Shown here one piece after another: positions 6,813 through 10,351 of a DNA stretch of 10,351 bases. The stretch spans positions 1-10,351 of the forward strand of contig PXAQ01000005.1 in NCBI GenBank assembly GCA_003567095.1. Reading direction: 5' to 3'. Origin of the DNA: Phycisphaerae bacterium. GTDB taxonomy: Bacteria > Planctomycetota > Phycisphaerae > Sedimentisphaerales > Anaerohalosphaeraceae. The first letter of the stretch is position 1, and each line of letters begins with the position of its first letter. The notes below the pieces were generated by a model. The model ran no database searches and was not told where the DNA came from. It saw only the letters and a list, made by a program, of their open reading frames with translations. The translations under genes and the position numbers were made by a program.

Positions 6813-7457
6813 TTAACCCTCTTTTTCGCCGGTCACCGCCCGGCTGTTAAAGCGATTCATCGCCGTTTCGATGCCGTCCTGTGCCCAGCACAACAGGGCC
6901 TCAACCGATCGGTCCGCCGCTTGCTGGACGGCTGCCTGCTGGTCGCTGTCAAATCGGGACAGCACATAATCGACCGTATCGCGCTGCCGGTCATCGTCGA
7001 TGCCCACCCGCAGCCGGGCAAACGCATCCGTTCCAAGCCGTGCGATGATATCTTTGAGCCCATTGTGCCCGCCGGCCGAGCCTTTGGCTCGCAGACGAAT
7101 ATGCCCAACCGGCAGGGCCAGATCATCCAGCACTACCATCACATCCCGAGGCGGGATCTTATAATAACCTGCCGCCGTGGCGGCTACATGCCCGCTGCGA
7201 TTCATAAACTGCTGGGGCTTGAGCAAAACCAGCTTCATATCACCCAGCGTCGTCTCGGCGACCAGCCCGCCGAACGCTTTTCGACGGATGGCGACGCCTA
7301 AACGCTCGGCCAGCGCATCGACGACCATAAATCCGGCGTTGTGCCGTGTCCGGTCATACTTGGAACCGGGGTTGCCCAGCCCGACAATCAAGCGCTTCGG
7401 CGTAGGCTCATCCGATACGCCCGACTCGCCGAACAACTTGGCCAATAGTCCAGCCAT
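6813..7457 (-). CDS. pth: Peptidyl-tRNA hydrolase
   Basis: Pth frees tRNA from prematurely dropped peptidyl-tRNA in the cytoplasm and is usually essential. The 214-residue protein has all family motifs: RLIVGLGNPG (22-31), the catalytic His39 in TRHNAGF, LLKPQQFMNRSG with Asn86, VLDDLALPVG with Asp111, and the GSAGGHNGLKDII block with His131 and Asn132. These match E. coli H20, N68, D93, H113 and N114. A leader of about 20 residues (MAGLLAKLFGESG...) precedes the family start. The ATG at 7457 has AAGG 8 bases upstream, so the extension is probably real. It follows rplY after 32 bases; rplY-pth is a common pair. Confidence 0.96.
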   Translation of the reverse strand: MAGLLAKLFGESGVSDEPTPKRLIVGLGNPGSKYDRTRHNAGFMVVDALAERLGVAIRRKAFGGLVAETTLGDMKLVLLKPQQFMNRSGHVAATAAGYYKIPPRDVMVVLDDLALPVGHIRLRAKGSAGGHNGLKDIIARLGTDAFARLRVGIDDDRQRDTVDYVLSRFDSDQQAAVQQAADRSVEALLCWAQDGIETAMNRFNSRAVTGEKEG

Positions 7458-7489
7458 ACAGGGTGCCTTCAGCCGATAACGTACCGGCC

Positions 7490-8143
7490 CTACTCGGTCT
7501 CTTCTTTGTTGCGTTCGGTAAGCACTTCTGGCTCGGTGCCTTCGGCGGCGCCCTCTTCGCCTTCGGCGATCTCTTCGTCTTCAGCCGCGGCGGCCTTGGT
7601 TTCGTGACAGATCACCACCAGCGCCTCCGGATCGGTCATGAGCTCGGTGCCTTCCGGAATCTCAATATCTTTGGCGTGCAGGGCGTCGCCCACTTCCAGA
7701 TCGCGCACGATAACAGCAATTTCGTCCGGAATCCGGGTTACTTCACACTCAATTTCCAGGTGGGTCATGACCTCATCGAGAATACCGCCGGCGGTTGTGC
7801 CCTTGGCTACGCCGCGAAAGTCCAGCGGCACCTCGACGGTTACCCGCTCGGTCATATCCACGCGAATCAAATCGACGTGAATAACGTCTTTGCCCAGATA
7901 GTCATATTGCACATCCTTGAGCAGAAGGGTCTCGGATTGCCCTTTCAGATCGACATTAAACAGCCGATGCCCGTGATGCAGACCGTTGATAAAATCGTGC
8001 GTATTGACCGCGATCGATATCGGCTCTTGACCGTGGCCGTAGACGACCGCCGGGAGCATCCCCGCCTTGCGAAGACGCCGCGCGTCATTGGACCCAGATT
8101 TCTGCCGGACATCCGCTTTCAAACTTAATGTTTCTGTTGCCAT
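7490..8143 (-). CDS. rplY: 50S ribosomal protein L25/general stress protein CTC
   Basis: L25 binds 5S rRNA in the large subunit. The 217-residue protein is the long CTC/TL5 form. The N-terminal L25 domain (about 5-95) shows LKADVRQKSGSNDARRLRKAGMLPAVVYG and LLLKDVQYDYLGKDVIHVDLIRV. The C-terminal TL5 beta domain (about 100-182) shows VEVPLDFRGVAKGTTAGGILDEV and IPEGTELMTDPEALVVICH. An acidic Ala/Glu-rich tail (about 183-217) ends the protein, as in many CTC proteins. The ATG has GAGGA 4 bases upstream. It lies 62 bases after prs and 32 before pth; the order prs-rplY(ctc)-pth is widespread in bacteria. Confidence 0.95.
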   Translation of the reverse strand: MATETLSLKADVRQKSGSNDARRLRKAGMLPAVVYGHGQEPISIAVNTHDFINGLHHGHRLFNVDLKGQSETLLLKDVQYDYLGKDVIHVDLIRVDMTERVTVEVPLDFRGVAKGTTAGGILDEVMTHLEIECEVTRIPDEIAVIVRDLEVGDALHAKDIEIPEGTELMTDPEALVVICHETKAAAAEDEEIAEGEEGAAEGTEPEVLTERNKEETE

Positions 8144-8205
8144 ACGTTCCTCATTGTATAGTGTTTAAATTCTTTACGCTTACCGGTATTTTCGAACACC
8201 GCTCA

Positions 8206-9156
8206 CTATTGCGGTGCAAACATGGAGCTGACCGACTCGTTCATATGAATCCGCCGAATCGCCTCGCCCAGCAGCTCGGCCACGCTCAGGATTTTCAGGT
8301 TCTTGACTTGACGCGACTCTTCGTGCACCGGAATCGTATCGGTGACGAACACCTCATCAATCGGGGCGTCTCGAAGCTTTTCGACCGCCGGGTGTGAGAA
8401 TACCCCGTGCGTCGCCCCGGCGTAAATGTTGCGGGCGCCGAGCTTTTTGGCCATGTGCGCTGCGCCGCAGATGGTCCCTGCGGTGGAGATCATATCATCG
8501 ACCATCACGATATTGCGGTCTTTGACATTGCCGATAAATTCCTCACAGAGCACTTCCTTGCCGCTGATGCGCCGCTTGTGAATGATGGCCAGCTCCCCGT
8601 GCAGGGCCGTGGCATAGCGCGAGGCCAATTTGATATTGCCCACGTCCGGGGCAACCACCGTCAGGTCTTTGATCTTTTTCTGACGCAGATACTCGACAAT
8701 CACCGGCTCAGCCGAGAGGTGATCAATCGGAATATCAAAAAATCCCTGGAGCTGATTGGCGTGCATATCCACCGACAGTACCCGGTCGGCTCCGGCGGCC
8801 GTGATGACATTGGCGATCAGCTTGGCGGTAATCGGCACGCGGCCGGCATCTTTGCGATCCTGACGCGCATAGCCGTAATAGGGAACCACCGCCGTGACCC
8901 TGTCTGCGCTGGCCCGGCACAGGCAATCCAGGAAAATCAGCAGCTCAACCAGGTTGTCATCCACCGGCGCACAGGTCGGCTGGACCACAAAGCAGTCGCG
9001 TCCCCGCACCTCGGACTCCAGTTTGATCAGTTTCTCGCCGTCCGGAAATCGCTCAATCGTCACCCGACCAGGCTTGGCATTCAAATAGCTGCATATTGCC
9101 GTGGTCAGGTCTGGATTGGCCGACCCGCTGAACACAAGGGATGGTCGACTAAGCAT
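8206..9156 (-). CDS. prs: Ribose-phosphate pyrophosphokinase (PRPP synthase)
   Basis: Prs transfers pyrophosphate from ATP to ribose 5-phosphate, giving PRPP for purines, pyrimidines, NAD, His and Trp. Counting from the upstream ATG at 9159 (317 residues), class I motifs are complete: RFPDGE (37-42), QPTCAPVDDNLVELL (60-74), PYYGYARQDRK (93-103), RVPITAK, DMHANQLQGFFDIPIDHL (131-148) with His133, and the catalytic KRR at 195-197. The PRPP loop is VDDMISTAGT (220-229); E. coli has VDDMIDTGGT, so the third Asp is Ser here. The C-terminal IRRIHMNESVSSMF is typical. Two ATGs stand in tandem; AGGAG is 4 bases from the first and 7 from the second (9156), so I chose the second. Its start overlaps the end of glmU, which suggests translational coupling. 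Confidence 0.95.
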   Translation of the reverse strand: MLSRPSLVFSGSANPDLTTAICSYLNAKPGRVTIERFPDGEKLIKLESEVRGRDCFVVQPTCAPVDDNLVELLIFLDCLCRASADRVTAVVPYYGYARQDRKDAGRVPITAKLIANVITAAGADRVLSVDMHANQLQGFFDIPIDHLSAEPVIVEYLRQKKIKDLTVVAPDVGNIKLASRYATALHGELAIIHKRRISGKEVLCEEFIGNVKDRNIVMVDDMISTAGTICGAAHMAKKLGARNIYAGATHGVFSHPAVEKLRDAPIDEVFVTDTIPVHEESRQVKNLKILSVAELLGEAIRRIHMNESVSSMFAPQ

Positions 9157-10231
9157 CATATCTCTCCTGGTGATTGCAGGTGTGTGGGTCCCCGTCGCCG
9201 ATGACAGAGCCGGGCGCTACTGACTGCCCGTCGTCAACGACCGCCGGCGCCTTGAGCACCGAGCCCGGCCCGACGGTCGCCCCGTCGCCGATGACAATCG
9301 CCGCGGCACCATCGCCGCTCGGATCGGTCGTCACACATCCGGCGCCGATACGGCTGTTGGCGCCGATGCGAATCCGGCCGTGCAGATAGGTAAACGGTTC
9401 AATAATGGTGTCCTGACCGATCTCGGCGCGGGCGTCAATCCACGTATTGAGCGGATCGACAATCGTCACCCCCTCGGCCATCAGGCGGTCCTGGATGCGC
9501 TGCTGCATAATCTTGCCCGCGGTCGAAAGTTGCAGGCGGTTGTTGACGCCCATCGCGTCCTCTTCGGCTACCGCCGTCACCGCCGTGGCCTTGTGCCCGC
9601 CGTCCAGCAAAATATGCAGCGCATCGGTCAGATAATACTCGTTTTTCTTGTTATCCGGAGTAATTTTGTCCAATGCCTCAAGCAGCAGCGGCGTATTGAA
9701 GCAAAAATACCCCGGATTGATCTCCGAAATCGCCCGCTGCTCGGGCGTACAGTCATTATGCTCGACGATGCCCTGGATATTGCCGTAGCCGTCTCGGACA
9801 ATCCGCCCGTAACCGGTCGGGTCGCTCATCTGGGCCGTGGCCAGCGTCACCGCCGATTTTTCCTGTAAGTGCTTATCAATCAATGTCTTAACGGTTTCGG
9901 TGCGAATCAGCGGCGCATCGCCGCACAACACCAGCGTCAGACCCTTAAAGCCAGCCAGATGCTCGCGGCAGCACATCACCGCGTGCCCGGTGCCGCGCTG
10001 CTCGGCCTGCTCGACAAAGCGGACATCCCCGTCGGCCCCGTATTGGGCCACAATCTGGTCTTTGCCGTAACCGACGACCACATAATGCTTTGTAACGCCG
10101 GCACTGCGGCAGGCCGACAGTACCCACTCCAGCATCGGGCGCCCACACACCTCGTGCAGCACCTTTGGTATCCGGGTGTTCATCCGCGTGCTTTGCCCGG
10201 CGGCCAAAATGACAGCAGAAACCTCAACCAT
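9149..10231 (-). CDS. glmU: GlmU-type UDP-GlcNAc pyrophosphorylase, shortened, lacking the acetyltransferase domain
   Basis: The N-terminal nucleotidyltransferase (about 1-235) aligns by eye with E. coli GlmU: LAAGQSTRM (9-17, Ser for the usual Gly), PKVLHEVCGRPM with Lys23, QAEQRGTGHA (75-84), CGDAPL with Asp105, DPTGYGRI (137-144), IVEHND, EINPG (170-174) and GVNNRLQLS (228-236). This half makes UDP-GlcNAc from UTP and GlcNAc-1-phosphate. The C-terminal part holds only a few hexapeptide turns (about 265-345, IGQDTIIEP, IGANSRIGAG, IGDGATVGPGS). The protein ends at 360 residues against about 450. The acetyltransferase block around GHLTYLGD and its catalytic His are absent, so it is probably monofunctional. 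No clear Shine-Dalgarno sequence precedes the ATG. It follows a tRNA gene after 46 bases and overlaps prs. Confidence 0.88.
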   Translation of the reverse strand: MVEVSAVILAAGQSTRMNTRIPKVLHEVCGRPMLEWVLSACRSAGVTKHYVVVGYGKDQIVAQYGADGDVRFVEQAEQRGTGHAVMCCREHLAGFKGLTLVLCGDAPLIRTETVKTLIDKHLQEKSAVTLATAQMSDPTGYGRIVRDGYGNIQGIVEHNDCTPEQRAISEINPGYFCFNTPLLLEALDKITPDNKKNEYYLTDALHILLDGGHKATAVTAVAEEDAMGVNNRLQLSTAGKIMQQRIQDRLMAEGVTIVDPLNTWIDARAEIGQDTIIEPFTYLHGRIRIGANSRIGAGCVTTDPSGDGAAAIVIGDGATVGPGSVLKAPAVVDDGQSVAPGSVIGDGDPHTCNHQERYDA

Positions 10232-10277
10232 AATAAAACAATTTTGATCTTTACTTTTTGATGTTTAACCTGAACAC

Positions 10278-10349
10278 CTACCCGGCCAGGACTCGAACCT
10301 GGAACGGAGGTACCAAAAACCTCTGTGTTACCGATTACACCACCGGGTA
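10278..10349 (-). tRNA. tRNA-Gln (anticodon TTG)
   Basis: The minus strand folds into a full 72-base cloverleaf. The acceptor TACCCGG pairs with CCGGGTA. The D arm is GTGT-AATCGGTA-ACAC. The anticodon arm is GAGGT-TTTTGGT-ACCTC, giving anticodon TTG, which reads CAA/CAG (Gln). The variable loop is CGTT and the T arm is CCAGG-TTCGAGT-CCTGG. The discriminator base is G. CCA is not encoded and must be added by the cell. The tRNA 3' end lies 46 bases before the glmU start on the same strand, so the two may share a transcript. Confidence 0.96.
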
Positions 10350-10351
10350 AA

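Noticed and set aside
8407..9204. Plus-strand open frame of 265 codons opposite prs
   Set aside because: Antisense shadow of prs; the amino-acid pattern is that of reversed codons, with no known domain.
9190..9296. 17-base direct repeat (CCCCGTCGCCGATGACA at 9190-9206 and 9280-9296)
   Set aside because: Both copies encode the VIGDG turns of the hexapeptide domain in glmU, so protein repeats explain them; not an attachment site or mobile element.
1..10351. CRISPR array, insertion sequence, prophage, toxin-antitoxin or defence genes
   Set aside because: Every stretch is accounted for by conserved housekeeping genes or gaps under 170 bases; no spaced repeats, transposase motifs or terminal inverted repeats were seen.

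Overview
The window reads as an ordinary but compact core-genome segment. All twelve protein genes I can support (eleven complete, one cut by the left edge) and one tRNA gene lie on the minus strand, so transcription runs from the right end to the left. Base composition is moderately high in GC. Lipid A (lpxD), BamA and Skp genes mark a diderm with an outer membrane. The gene order (short glmU, prs, rplY, pth, rpsF, ssb, rpsR, rplI, dnaB, then bamA, skp, lpxD), the long acidic tail on S6 and the shortened GlmU suggest a planctomycete, probably of the Phycisphaerae type. That assignment is inference from gene order and protein form, not from a search.

Right end (about 8206-10351): a tRNA-Gln(TTG) gene is followed after 46 bases by a GlmU-like UDP-GlcNAc pyrophosphorylase without the usual acetyltransferase half. 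Its end overlaps prs, which makes PRPP. Both serve precursor supply (cell wall and lipid A sugars; nucleotides).

Middle (about 3362-8143): a translation and replication cluster of rplY (L25/CTC), pth, rpsF (S6), ssb, rpsR (S18), rplI (L9) and dnaB. S6 and S18 are ribosomal partners; SSB and DnaB act at the replication fork. Gaps are short and dnaB starts inside rplI. The rpsF leader has a hairpin that touches the ribosome binding site, and further GC-rich hairpins lie before rpsF and after ssb. A hairpin with a short T run after dnaB probably ends this unit.

Left end (1-3194): an envelope cluster of bamA (outer-membrane insertase), skp/ompH (periplasmic chaperone) and the 5' part of lpxD. 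A good extended -10 promoter lies in the bamA-skp gap, so skp-lpxD can probably be transcribed separately.

I found no mobile element, CRISPR array, prophage or defence gene, and no convincing unknown system. The points worth a second look are small: the GlmU truncation, a substituted residue in the Prs PRPP loop, a 9-base tandem repeat in the rpsF tail, leader and intergenic hairpins, and the skp promoter region.
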